A DNA stretch of 64,000 nt, from positions 3,626,168-3,690,167 of the forward strand of contig NW_006499364.1 of NCBI RefSeq assembly GCF_000471905.2. The letters are read 5' to 3'. Made by a program: the position numbers and the translations under genes. This document shows, piece after piece, positions 9,340-20,529 of this stretch. Source of the stretch: Amborella trichopoda. Its lineage: Eukaryota > Streptophyta > Magnoliopsida > Amborellales > Amborellaceae. The notes below the pieces were generated by a model. The model worked only from the letters and a program-made list of their open reading frames with translations, did not search any database and was not told the DNA's origin. Within the stretch, counting starts at the first letter, position 1. The number at the start of each line of letters is the position of its first letter.

Positions 9340-11961
9340 TGTTGGAAGGTATTTTTCATCAACATGAGGCCCCCGCTCAATTAAGGCTTAGCAAGTAGTG
9401 GAAATTTTGACAGTCTCAGAACAACCCCTGAACTGGCCATGATCTTCATGAGGTCTCTCAAAAGTCTCCTGCGAAGTTTTGTCACATTCTGATATGTTTA
9501 AGGCAGTGTAGACTGAGGAACAGTTCTGGCAGAATAAGCCTCTAACACCTTGAAATGGATACCTATAACTAGAGCTACGTTTTCAGCATCTCAAATTTCT
9601 ATGGGGACCACCGCTATTAGATCCGGCACAGATGAAAACCCTCAAGGGTAAAGTTTCAGCCCAAACGGACACTCCAGGAAGAAGTTATAGGCGAAAGAGT
9701 GAAACAGGAGGAGTCGCATGCTATTCCCTTCCGGCCACCCTGTAACATTACACCATTAAAGGGACAGTCACAACTAGTGAATTTTGATGCTCATATCTTG
9801 GCTGTCCCACATCGAATCGCACTCAAATTTGATGAGCATGTTCATCTAGTCAAGACGAGTGATTCGATATGTGGCACTCCCCATGACGATACCCGAGCGA
9901 GAAGAAAATCTAGAAAGACGTTGCTGATCCGTGAATAAAGTGTAAGAAATTCAGCAGCGTCGTGCATCGCTTGAGTAGCCAAATCATGCACTCGTGAGCT
10001 CGATCGACGCGAGACTAATTCCATTGCGAACGTAAGTTCTCGAGTCATCTCTAACCCGAAGCCTGTACATGATGAAAGGTTGGATTCTACACATGAAGCC
10101 AACGGACAAACTACAAATTCCATCGTCGGAATCCTTGATTTTAGCCAAAATTCCAAACTTACAAAATCTTCGTTCGGCCACGAAATCGAGTGCGTTTGGT
10201 ACCCCGTGATTGTAGTGGCATGCTCAGTGTGATTTAGCAAAGAAAACACAGAAAAACGTCAAGAAACAAACACACTATCGATTCGAACTTTCGAGATCTA
10301 CTCAAAATTCAATTCATATAATCGTGCACCAAAAACACGATTCATGGCTCGAAGTTGGTATCAAATCGATTGCCATGCAAAGCCTTACAAGAAAGCAATC
10401 ATCTTACGATCAACCAGGCATCAGAACGACCCCGGATCAGCTATGCAAGAACACGCAAGTCCTAAGGCAACACAGGGACTGTTATGGAATTCCACAACTT
10501 GTTAGGAAGGGGCAAATCTATCATTTTGCACCCTATTTTCTAATTTCTTTTTAATCAATTTAATCTTAATTTTTAGCAATTAGGGTTACTTTTGATCATC
10601 CACCCATGTTTAGGGCACACTTCTATATATACGTACCATCATTGTATGCAAAGAAAAGAGAGAAGGCAGACACATACACACACAAGAGAGACTTTTCACT
10701 TCATACAAGTTTCTTTTTCTTACAATTGTGGTGTTACACTTGAGAGAGAGGGTGAGGTGAGAGAAACTTTCGATCGGTACCCTTAAGTTTGAGGTAAAAC
10801 TTCTCTCTCTTCTTTTTCTTTTCTTCTTCTCTCTCCCTTTTCCCCTCTCTTCTCCCTCTTCTTCTTTTAAGTCCCTCGCATAGGTCTGCACAATAGTGGT
10901 AGTGCTATGCATGCCTCTCACTTGGTCTCACAGGCCGCGCATGGCGATGACAGCACCATGTGCGAGTCTTCTTCCCCTCTTTTTCACCTGTCTCTTTCTC
11001 TCAGTGAAGTGTGTAGACAACGCTGCCCATTGCCGCCTACAGACATAGCTTTGATGTCTCGATGAAGAATCTAGACGACGAAGTGTGTTGTCATCTGTAG
11101 GAGTCTTCCTCTGTTGTGCATCTAACGTAGACAACGATACCTATCACCGCTCCCTAGCGGCCATGGCAACACCCATTGTTGTCCACGTGATTCCTCCGTG
11201 TGTCGGGTGCCTATCATTTTTTCCCTTGCATCCCACGCCTATCGCCGTGTGACCTAGGAGAAACCACCACCGTGTGCCTTATCAAGAGCTAGCGCCGTCC
11301 ACAAGGGATGCGCCGCCTACTTACATTGCCCACCTCAATGTCTATCATCGTCTGACTTTCCCCTTTTCTTCGTTGTCTCATTCTTTCCTCTCCACCTCTT
11401 TCTCTTCTCACTTGATTGAGGGTAGGCCTAGCCTAGCGCCAATGCACTGACTTCGGTTTCGAGTAGCATTGCCGATGTGCTGGTCCTTGAAGTATGCTCG
11501 TCTTGTTACCTCTCCGAGTCGGCAACTTCTAGCCATCATGCTAGTCTCGCCCTTCTGTCAAGTTCTCTTCTCCTTTCTATATTTCATCTAACCTTGCACT
11601 TCTTCGCTTTCTCCCATGAACGTGCATTGCCCTAAGACAAGGGTAGGTCCTTTTTGACCCACTTGTCTTACAAATTAACCATAGAAGTGTTGTGCAGAAA
11701 AAACAGGAGGATTACAGGTCAAGGGAGGTGATTCCGAGCAAGCTCAAGCAGCTGAGGGGCCTTCTTCGTGATCTAAGAGGGCACCTACATGAGCCAGCCC
11801 GAGTAAGTCCCGAAAATTCATCTCTCATTGGTTGGTATGCCTGTCCTTGCCCTCAAACAAGTTTCCGAGAGAGTGATCTCAAGTCCCTAGTCCACCAAAG
11901 ACTCGAGACAAGTGCCACCAGAGCATCTAGATCCGGAGGGCGAGATAAAGGCACCTTACCA
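9340..11961 (+). mobile_element. 3' LTR of element A
   Basis: The LTR starts TGTTGGAAGG after the purine-rich GGCGGGGCA and ends CCTTACCA, about 2.6 kb. The start aligns with LTR starts at 20515 (minus), 60123 (minus) and 45046 (plus). The end aligns with ends at 17613, 27894 and 56575 (minus) and at 41455 and 48011 (plus). It contains a TATA box near 10623, the GGTACC...GGTAAA motif near 10776-10796 and a short CT tract (10800-10870). Open frames inside are accidental. Confidence 0.85.
10605..10632 (+). promoter_or_regulatory. LTR TATA box
   Basis: CCACCCATGTTTAGGGCACA precedes TTCTATATATACG. The same block precedes a TATA run in the LTRs at 38134, 46246, 12450 (plus) and 29235, 19196, 58825 (minus), which marks it as the conserved core promoter of the family. 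Confidence 0.75.
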
Positions 11962-12054
11962 CCGACGACCTCCCTAATTTGGAGTGCGATCAAACAAAGA
12001 CCAAATCGGACAAATTTTATAATAAAATGATCGTGATAGAGTCCTTTTCAATTT

Positions 12055-12276
12055 GTGATAAAAATGAAGACTCGAAACATCATGGATCATACTACATTGG
12101 TGGTCGAAGATGCAAAAGTTTATGAACTTGGCAGGATTTTAGGTTCTCCCTCAAAACTTCCATTCAAGTCTATCAATGGATATCAGAACGTGCGTAATGA
12201 TGTGAGAAATGATTATACGGAGTTTGATTATCCGAATTACCATAAAAAAACGTCTAAAAAAGCTCCTGAGGCTTAG
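12055..12276 (+). other. small unidentified open frame, 73 codons
   Basis: A methionine-started frame runs through VYELGRILGSPSKLP and DYPNYHKKTSKK and is not low-complexity. I recognise no family. It lies between the end of the element A LTR and the clear part of the element C LTR, in sequence that may be LTR U3. It may be chance or the remnant of an inserted gene fragment. Confidence 0.2.
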
Positions 12277-12599
12277 CAATAGCAAAAGGCCCCTCAAAGA
12301 GGGATGGTTTTGTCATCTCATGAAAAGTTTTAAGGGCAATTTGGTCATTATTCATAAAAACTTAATTTTTATTTTAATCACTTAAATATGTTTTTTTTTT
12401 AGAAATTTTGGTAGTTTTTGAGCATCCATCCATGTTTTGTGGATGCTCTATATAAACAAGTTAAGTCATTTGTAGTGAGAGTTTTTGGAAATGTATTGAA
12501 ATGCTTGAGAATTCAAAGAGAATTTGAGCTTATTCTCTTACTTCTAACCCAATTCCAAACTCAAAAATAAGGAGAGATAAACAATTGTTAGAGACAAAA

Positions 12600-12900
12600 A
12601 CTACCCTTGACATCCGCTACTCCATAGAATTCCAAACTTCATACTACCTAGAACCCTTAGCTTCCTTCTACCTATAACCCTTAACTCCCTACTTCCTAGA
12701 ACCCCAAACTCCCATACTCATTAGAACCTTAGACTTCCTACTCCCTACCCCATACACCTCATCTTAGACTTCCTACTCCCTACTCCATACACTACACCCT
12801 AGATCACCATACACCTACCTTAGATAACCCTACATCCTAGACTACCCTAGACTACCATACACCTTACCTTAAACTATCCTACACCCTACACTACTGTAAC
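12600..12900 (+). repeat. degenerate CCCTA-rich repeat in LTR C
   Basis: About 300 bp of irregular 12-16-bp units such as AACCCTTAACTCCCTACTTCC, CTACTCCATACAC and CCTAGACTACC. The units are too variable for a fixed period. It lies after the TATA box, where other LTRs of the family carry their CT-rich tract. Confidence 0.6.
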
Positions 12901-13019
12901 CCACTTAGGCTCATTCACCTAGAACCTAGACCCTAGCCTTAGCCCCCTAAAGTCCAAGACCTCTCCTTAAGGAGCACTCAAAGGGACACTCGAAGGTGCA
13001 CCTAGGCTCGAGCTCACTT

Positions 13020-13790
13020 AGGTCCACTCTCTCTCCTCTCTCTCTCTTCTTGTCTCTCTCTTCTCTTTCTTTCTTTCCGTCTTTCTTTCTTTCTTCTCTT
13101 TTCACTCTCTCTCTGTTGCATGGACCAACAACAGGTTAGTGCACCTCTCTCTTCTCTCTCTCTCTCTCTGTTGCACGGTCCCACAGGTGGTTTGTGCACC
13201 TCTCTTTATCACTCTCTCTACCTCTCCCCATCACGAACCTGCACATGAAGGGTGGGCCTCTCTCTCTCTCTCTCTCTCGCTGTTGCATGGACCAGCAGCG
13301 TGCACCTCTCCCACTCTCTTTCACTCTCACTCTCTATATTTCTTTCTCTCTCACTGTCACGGGCCCACAGCGGGCCTGACACCCTCTCTCCCACACTCTA
13401 GTGCTCTCTCCCTCCCTCCCTTGTGCACGGACCCGACGTAGGCCTGTCACTCTCTCTCTCCCACTCCATCTCCCCTCTCTTCCTCTGTCACTCGAACTCG
13501 CAGTTCGTCCGATCTCGCGCCTCTCTACCTCACTTTCCCCTTTTCTCTCCTCTTCTCCCTTCCTCTGCCCTACACTAGCATGCGATGGGCCGGTACCCCT
13601 CTCTTCTTCTCCATATTCTCTTCTTTTTTCCTCTCTCTCACTTACTCTCTTTCCCTCTTCTTCCTTATACTACATGGACCCGCAATGGGTCCATGAAAAC
13701 CACCTCCCTCTTTTTTCTCATACTCCATCTCTCTTCTTCTCTCTTTTCTTCTTCACTCTCTTCTCTCACACTCAATCGCTCGACCTAGGG
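13020..13790 (+). repeat. CT-rich low-complexity tract in LTR C
   Basis: Runs of CTCTCT and TCTTTCTTTC alternate with phrases such as GCATGGACCAACAACAGG and CACGGACCCGAC. Open frames on both strands here are Ser/Leu/Pro-rich or Arg/Glu-rich by composition and are not genes. Confidence 0.85.
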
Positions 13791-14577
13791 TCCTCCTAAG
13801 ATAGCTTCCTTAAAGAGCTTCAACTCTCAGACTGCTCTAACTATCATGCTTACATAGTGTTTGAGTCGTGAGGGATTTTTCTCTCCTTCGTCTGTTTCTT
13901 CTATTTGTTCTTTCTTTTCTTTTCTTCTTGGTTACTATAAGGAGGCTCTTTGGGTTAGTGACATAGTCATGGGCTAAGCCCATGATTCCAGTTTCCTTAA
14001 ACCCTCCAGGTACCAAGGCTTCGAGCCTAGTACCTTTCTTTGTCCCCGGTAGTACCTTACGAGAGGTTACACCGAAAGGCTGCCCAATTCTTGGGTCATT
14101 CTTCTCTTTTATCTCATATTCTTTTTCTTCTTTCTATTCTCTGAACTAAACCCCCATCAATTCACTCTCATTCGTATTTTTCTTATTTATCCCTTCGTCT
14201 TCTTCTTTATCACTTTAACCCCTAAACTAGAATCCCCATCCCACATATCTATTAGGAGGAAGTTGCTAAAAATGAATTCTAAGAGTCATTTTTAGTGAGA
14301 GTCCGAGTGAGATATTGACTATTAAGGGGTCAAATTCAAACCGCACAACTGAATAGCTAGAGGGCTTTTGTATCGAACTAAGAGGACTAAGGCCTCGACG
14401 CATCCCACAAACTCAACCGGTGAGGTAGGTGTTCGAGTCGACCTCTTTAGCGCTTTAAAATTCTCCCACTGTAGGACAACTATCTGTAAGAAGCACACGA
14501 GCGATTGTTTGAGTGCGGATTCATTAAGCCCAGGCCTCCGAGTGAGCCTGAGTGACAGTAAATCCAGGCCCGACCAA

Positions 14578-14597
14578 CTGGCGACTGCATTGGGGCT
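14578..14597 (+). promoter_or_regulatory. primer-binding site of element C
   Basis: CTGGCGACTGCATTGGGGCT follows the LTR end CCGACCA by one base. It corresponds to TTGGCGACTCCAC... behind the LTRs at 41455 and 48011. From memory, Ogre-type elements are primed by tRNA-Arg with a site of this kind; complementarity was not checked here. Confidence 0.65.
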
Positions 14598-14756
14598 GCC
14601 TCACCCTATAACTGGTTCGGTCCGCTCAAAAACCGATATCTCACTTCACTCTCACTTAAAAACGGTTATGGAGTTCGCTTACTCCTCTTACATCCGGGTT
14701 GGGGATTTCATTATTCCCACATCTATGAACTTGTCCATGGGAAGCAAGGTTATCTT

Positions 14757-15593
14757 TTGCGAAGTTACTTAGCACTTCGTACCAGGGCTCATGCCCAGGC
14801 AAACATGGGAAAGGGACCCCAAACCCCTTACTCCCTCTCTACCGTCACCAATGGACAGTCCATTGTTGTCAATTGCATGGGTGGTTCTAAAACCACCGCA
14901 CCTTGTGCGCACACTATTACTGGTGGACTTTTCACTAGTCTTAAACTCAATAATGGCTCTAGGACCACTCCCTCTTATTTCACAAGAGGCTATTCTAAAG
15001 ACATTGCTTCAGTGGATAATCATAAGGTCACCTCACACATGATCCACACAAGTGTCGTTCATCTCAATACCACCTTTCACACACTTCAAGCTAGCGGTTC
15101 AACTGCCGGATCATCTCACTGGAAGGGCTTCAAAGCCATTAAACACACTCTCACGCACATCACGATAAATGGCTCAGCTATTGCCGTGGCTAATCGAGGT
15201 AAGCAAAATCTAACCTTGATCACCTCACGTACTTCGGGTCTCTTGGGACCTAGACCCACCATCAACAATGGTTTTCAAATCATTGCCATTGTATCGCATA
15301 ATACTCATGTGGCTCGGAGCAGCTCAAATGCTACACTCCAAAGAGCACGACTTGGTCGTAGGTCCCAAATGAACCTGCACATGCCTGCAAACAAAGGTAT
15401 CCCTAAGGCCACTCTAACCACTATGGTCGGCATTCGAGATGTTGGACCTTTCACATCACTAAGGGTTGGCCCCCAAGTCATCCCAAACACTTCTATGGAC
15501 CATGCAGACACTTGCAAGTCCAATGTTTCCCCTGACCTTAAGGGAAAGAGCCAGTACATGCCCTCTCCTCCTCTCAAAACCATGACGACCTGA
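14757..15593 (+). CDS. leader ORF (ORF1) of element C, 278 codons
   Basis: This is an uninterrupted frame downstream of the primer site and upstream of gag, where Ogre-type elements carry an extra ORF1 of unknown function. The product is rich in Thr, Ser, His, Gly and Asn, with loosely repeated phrases (TITGGLFTSLKLNNGS, ITINGSAIAVANRG, TINNGFQIIAIV) and no recognisable domain. Related sequence follows the primer site in D1 (from 41706) and D2 (from 48266), where it is broken. The upstream frame at 14368-14772 overlaps it slightly. The start could be this Met or the Met at codon 17. Element C is otherwise decayed, so this may be a chance survival. Confidence 0.4.
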   Translation: MRSYLALRTRAHAQANMGKGPQTPYSLSTVTNGQSIVVNCMGGSKTTAPCAHTITGGLFTSLKLNNGSRTTPSYFTRGYSKDIASVDNHKVTSHMIHTSVVHLNTTFHTLQASGSTAGSSHWKGFKAIKHTLTHITINGSAIAVANRGKQNLTLITSRTSGLLGPRPTINNGFQIIAIVSHNTHVARSSSNATLQRARLGRRSQMNLHMPANKGIPKATLTTMVGIRDVGPFTSLRVGPQVIPNTSMDHADTCKSNVSPDLKGKSQYMPSPPLKTMTT

Positions 15594-16208
15594 TACTCGA
15601 AGAAATTCCCTTCGAGTACACTCTTGTCAACCCCCTCTACATCACATGTATGCGCTGGCCTCTGAGAATGGACTCGGGGAAAAATTATTCCTAACACCAA
15701 TAAAACATCTTCCTTTATCTTTGGTCAAGAGTACACTTCCAAGAACTACCTCGAGCTCCCTACTCTCGGGTCACCGTACCTTACCCGAGCTGATTGACTT
15801 TTCCTTAATCTCTTGAAAATAGGCCAATCACTCAGGATTGAATTCCCAATTTCAGTTATGGGAGCGTATCTATTGGAGTATAAGAATCTGGTAACAAAAA
15901 GGCATGAGAGTACTGCTCATAAACAAAAAGTCTAGTCTTCCAACTCTAGAGATTTATTAAAGAAAAATCTGTTCTACCCATTGCGAACTATGGTAGAACC
16001 AGAAATGAGTAGTAGGGTTCAATGCTTAATCATTGAAGTCTAGGAAGATGAATTTAGTCAGTCAGAACTGCAGCCCCAAGGCCGTCATGTGCCTATTCGG
16101 TTCGAGCCATGGCCCCAAGGCCACCTCGTGTCATATTTGTCTATACTATGGCCCCAAGGCCATCAAGATCCGATGATCACTCGATCATCAAGGTAGTCTC
16201 AAATACTG
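15594..16208 (+). other. spacer between leader ORF and gag in element C
   Basis: No gene is visible. It carries three units of a 39-bp repeat with the core GGCCCCAAGGCC at about 16074, 16113 and 16152, just before the gag frame. Confidence 0.6.
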
Positions 16209-17612
16209 TTGGGACAATTTGAAGCCCTACTGTTCGGATTGCCAAATAAGGGCACAAAACGGACAAGGACTACTTCTAGCTTAGAGCCACTCAGTCGTGA
16301 AAAACGAGCTAATATAATGGTGGTTAGCCAAGATGGTGATGGTTTTGAAGACTCAATGGCCCGCTTCGGTGAAATCATGAACCAAATATTGGACAAGCTT
16401 AAAAAGGTAGAGAATGCTCGACCAATCGGGTCATCTTCTCACCATGGAGCGAGTTCCACTTTTGAGCCTTAGTTTGAGGAAGAAGAACGAAGACCTCAAC
16501 CTCCTCCCGTAGTTCAAACTTCATGACCTCTAGTTGCTCCAGTTCTTCCTGATGTCCGACCCAATATAGTCTCTCAGGCTATTTCCCCAGCAATCACATA
16601 AGAAGATATTCAAAATATGATCAATCAAAGCATTCAAGGCTTACATGTAAAGGGCATATGAAAATACCCATTACAAGAAGCCTTACCCGCCCTTTACTGA
16701 TCAAGTCCCTTTTTCACCAGCTTACCAAAAGGGAAGGTTGTCTATCTTTGACGGCACCGGCTCACCTCAACAGCATGTGGCACACATTGTGCCAGCATGC
16801 CAAGAATCATCTTCTGATCTCAAACTGCATCTCCGACAGTTTGTGGAAATACTAGCTGGACCTGCCTTTAAATGGTTTGCACGTTTGCCCGTGAATTTTG
16901 TCCACTCCTGGGAAGAGTTGGACAATTGTTCTACAAACATTTTTATGAAGACGAATGAGAAATTCAGGCCATAGAACATCTCACTATGACTCAAGGGGTA
17001 AATGAACTAGTGAATGAATATATCCAATGATGGAGGGACCTTGCGGTATACCAGAGCAACTCTATGCTTGAGATCGATGCAGTGCAAACCTGTATTCGGA
17101 ACATGAAGAAGGAATATCCCTTCATGTCGAGGCTTCTAATCCTACTAATTTCTCGGATATGATCTCCAAAGTTGTAAAGATTGAAAATTTACTCAAGTAT
17201 CATGGTGGGACCTAGGCTCACACCTCGGGAGGAGGTCAAGGTCAAACTTTTAATAGCAATCGGTCTAATCCTCGCATTGGCTAGTAAATGGACACAGTCA
17301 GTGCATCAGTTACCGCTACACCCATTCTTCCGAAACCTCCTATTACCACTCCACTTCTTAAGACTTTGGATACGTTCAGGGGGTATCACAATTCAGAGGA
17401 TAAGGGAAACCTCAACAACGGCAACAACAACCCCAGCCTTATAATCGGGTGCCACCGCCGCCAAATCTTTACCAACCCACTTACTTTGAACAAAGGATAA
17501 ATAAGCAGTATAGCTTTAACAAAGCCCGGTGACCAATTATCCTCAATATACTGTTAGAACAAGGCATTATAGTTCTTACAGAGCCAAAGAGACTAGATTA
17601 GGTATGGCTCAC
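16209..17612 (+). pseudogene. gag: gag of element C, truncated
   Basis: The first 87 codons hold a helical stretch (FGEIMNQILDKLKKVENA). After several stops and shifts a second open piece at 16738-16974 carries the retrotransposon gag core: SIFDGTGSPQQHVAHI, LRQFVEILAGPAFKWFARLP and HSWEELDN. Further on, TMTQGVNELVNEYIQ and TCIRNMKKEYPF match the gag copies in D2 and in 32171-34816. Gag would form the virus-like particle. The sequence stops at 17612, where the reverse LTR of element B begins, before any knuckle. It is more diverged from the other two gags than they are from each other. Confidence 0.75.
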
Positions 17613-20515
17613 AAGTTAGGTGCCTCGATCTCACCCTCCAGATCAGGATGATCGGGTGGCACGCGTCTCAGGTTTCAGGGGAGACCCGAGACTTTTGAGA
17701 TCGTTCTCTCGGGAGCCTCGTTCGAGAACAAGGGTAGGTCTTGCCAATCGATGAGAGAGGAATTTAAAGTGGGTTCGGGACTTACTCAAGCTGGCTCATG
17801 TGGACGCGCTCTTAGATCACGAAGAAAGCCCTCCTGTCGTAAAACTGGTTCGAAATTGCCTCCCTTGGCCTGTATTTTCCTAGTTTCTGCAATCACGTAT
17901 ATATGGCAAATGTTATAAGACAGGTGGGTCAACAGACCTCACCTTGTCTCTCTAGTGAACGCACGTAGGAGTGTACATTCATAATAAGAAGAGAAGAATA
18001 AGAGGAGGATGATGGGAGAGAGAAGAATTTAACCAGGTGGGGAGATCAGCACAATGATTAGGCTGGTGGGTAATTGGCTTGACGTGATAGTAAAACGAGC
18101 TCAGTAACTCAGACGGGCTCAACAAAATTACTACTAAACCTCAATACCGATACTGACTAGCTAGACACAATGGTTAGTCCGTCATGGCAATAAAGCGGGC
18201 CTAGAAATTTTGACTTAACGACATCATGGCTAGACGACAGGACTACCATGAAAGGCTAATCTCGAATCCTCTTAATCAAACGAAAGCATAACAAAAAGAA
18301 TGGCAATCATGAAGAGAGAACAAGAAGTAAGAGAATAAGAACATAAGAGAAAGAAAGAGAGGAAGAGAAAGAAAGAAGGAGGAGAGTGTGAGAGAAGAGA
18401 GAATGAAGGAGAGAGGAGGGAGAAAGACACAGTCGGCGCTAGGCATCACCAGTTGTGTTGGAAGAAGAAGAGAAAGAATGACACAGTTGGTGTTAGACAT
18501 CGCCGACTGTGTTTAAGAAGAAGATAAAGAAAGACACAGTCGGCACTAGGCATCGTTGGCTGTGTTTAAGAAAAGAAGGGAGAGAAAGACACAGTCGGTG
18601 CTAGGCATCGCCGACTGTGTTGGAAGAAGGAAGAAGGACACAGTCGGCACTGAGCTTCATCGACTGTGCTAGACATAGAGGAGAAAGAAGATGTAGTCAA
18701 CACTGAGCTTCTTCGACTGTGCTAGACATAGAAGAGAGAGAAGACGTAGTCGGCATTGAGCTTCGCTAATTAGGCTAGACAGAGGAGAGAGGGGACACAG
18801 TCAGCGCTGAGCTTTGTCACTGGGCTAGACAAAGGAGAGAGAGGGGACACAGTCGATGTTGAGCTTCATCAACTGTGTCAAAAGAAGGGGATAGAGGATG
18901 GGAAGAAGAGAGAGAAAAAGAGATAAAGACGAGAAGAACAGAGAGAAAGAGATATAAATGAAAAGAAGAAGAGAGAGAGAGAGATGAGAAGAGAGTAGGA
19001 GAGGGGAGAGAGAAAGAGGGGAGGAGAGTGAAAGTTACCTTCCCGAAGGGTGCCGACCCTTTTCTTCTCCCTCCTCTCTCTCTCTCTCCAAGATGCACCC
19101 ATGAACTCAAGAAGAAATTGAACCTTTATTCATGCTTCTGTGAAATGAATTGAAGCTCTTTCTAAGGTCCTTTACAATTTGGCTTTGCATGTTTATATAG
19201 AATTGGGCCCAAACATGGGTGGATGCCCAAAAACTACCTAAATCTGAAGATAATTACAATTTAATTGAATTAAAAGAAATTCTAAAAATGGGTGTAAAAG
19301 GATTGCTTTCCCCCTATCTAACAATCTGTGGAATTTCAAAACAATCCCTACTGCTGCCCGAGAACTTGCGTGATCTTCCATGACTGATCTGGTGCTCTAA
19401 TGCCCGTTTTATCGAAAGATGATTGTTTTCTTGTAGGGCTTGGCATAACGATCGTTTTGATACCAACTTCTATCCATGGATCATGTTTTTGGACCATGAT
19501 CATGAGACTTGGATTTTGAATTAATCTTGAAAACTTTGGATCGATTGTGTGCTCATTCCTTTATGATTTTTCTTTTGTTTCTTTGATGAATCACACTAAG
19601 CATACCTTCACGATCACGTTGCAACAAGCGTAGCTCTATTTATTGTCCAGATGAAGATTTTGTCGTTTTGAGTTTTTGACCAGAATCTTCAAAATCCGAC
19701 AGACAGAATTTATAGCAGCTTCGATGCCTTTGTGTGTGAAATCCAACCGTTCATGATATACGAGGCTCGAACCAGAGATAGCCACAGACCTTATGCACAT
19801 AATGCAATTGGTTTCATGAAGATTGGGTACGCGAACGTCATGATTTGGCCGCTTGAGTGAGGTGTGCTACTACTGAATTTTTTACAATTTTCTTCACGGA
19901 TCAGCTACTTCCTTCTAGTTTTTCTCCCTGCTCAAGCATCGTCACGGGGCGTACTACATATAAAAAAGCTCGTCTTGACGAGAAAAACATGCTCACCAAA
20001 TTTGAGCACGATCTGACTAGAATCGAGTGAGATATAGGCCCCGAAAGTCACTGCCCGTGACTATGAAAATAACCACCTTTAATGGCATTTTGGTTCACGG
20101 TGGCCATACAGGAATACTGTGCGGCCTACCCCTTTTTGGTATTTTACCCATAACTTTGTTCTGGAGTTCACAATTAAACCGAAACTTGACCCATAGGGGT
20201 TTTGAACCATGCCAGATCCAATGGCGGTGGTCTCACAACTGTTTGATGCACCAAAAATATAGTTCTAGTTACGAGGTCCATTTCAGGGTAATAGAGGCCG
20301 ATTTTAACAAAATTTTTTCTTTGTGGTCACTTCGTTAGACATGTTGGGTTGTGATAAAACTTGGCAAGTGGTCTTTTGGAGTGCTAATGAGATCTTGACT
20401 CGTTTTGGGACAATTCTGAGACCATCAAAATTTCCACTATTTTGTGAGGCTTTATTGATCTGCTTCCTCTTTATTCCGCATCAGGGACCAAGGTGCTGAA
20501 AAATGTGTTCAAACA
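17613..20515 (-). mobile_element. 3' LTR of element B
   Basis: Read on the minus strand it starts TGTTTGAACA at 20515 and ends with the ...GAGGCACCTAAC block at about 17613, 2.9 kb. The TATA box is near 19196 and the splice-donor-like motif near 19035. A GA-rich (CT on the sense strand) tract and a hairpin array fill 18290-19090. It abuts gag of element C at 17612, consistent with insertion into that element. No target duplication could be tested because the other end of B is not intact. Confidence 0.85.
18425..18900. repeat. array of nine ~52-bp hairpin units in LTR B
   Basis: Units begin GACACAGTCGGCG and end with the inverted arm CGCCGACTGTGTT around a CTAGGCAT-type loop. Starts lie near 18426, 18480, 18533, 18588, 18637, 18690, 18743, 18794 and 18845. 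The unit at 18588 keeps near-perfect arms of about 12 bp. Related units occur at 57355-57925 and, more loosely, at 22960-23320 and 24150-24390. Confidence 0.85.
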
Positions 20516-20529
20516 AGTTACCACGCTGA

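Larger units (their letters stand above)
1..11961 (+). mobile_element. Tat/Ogre-type Ty3/gypsy element A, 3' half
   Basis: The window opens inside the pol gene of a forward LTR retrotransposon. The order is end of reverse transcriptase, gypsy RNase H, second RNase H, integrase, a long 3' UTR full of tandem arrays, then an LTR ending at 11961. A second RNase H between the first one and integrase, together with a very long repeat-rich 3' UTR, is typical of the Tat/Ogre lineage. Element B at 17613-27893 has the same order on the other strand, which supports the structure. The 5' LTR, gag, protease and most of RT lie outside the window or are lost. Several in-frame stops make it defective. Confidence 0.85.
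12030..17612 (+). mobile_element. Tat-type element C, 5' half
   Basis: The order is LTR (to 14576), primer-binding site, leader ORF, repeat spacer, then gag. It is cut at 17612 by the reverse LTR of element B, so protease, pol and the 3' end are missing. The left edge is uncertain: recognisable LTR sequence starts at about 12285, and 11962-12285 could be diverged U3 or flank. The LTR keeps the core promoter block (CATCCATCCATGTTTTGTGG then TATATAAAC near 12450). It is more diverged from the other LTRs than they are from each other. Confidence 0.7.

Noticed and set aside
9842-10249. 135-codon minus-strand frame in LTR A
   Set aside because: It lies in LTR U3. The matching regions of the other LTRs (45534-45806, 59216-59428) keep only parts of it in shifted frames, so no coding conservation is seen.
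11962-11990. possible decayed primer site after LTR A
   Set aside because: ACCGACGACCTCCCTAATTTGG resembles the family site only weakly, and the LTR is preceded by pol and 3' UTR, so it is a 3' LTR.
12600-12900. possible interstitial telomere repeat
   Set aside because: CCCTTAA and CCCCAAA phrases occur, but there is no run of CCCTAAA units. It fits better as an irregular CT-rich LTR tract.
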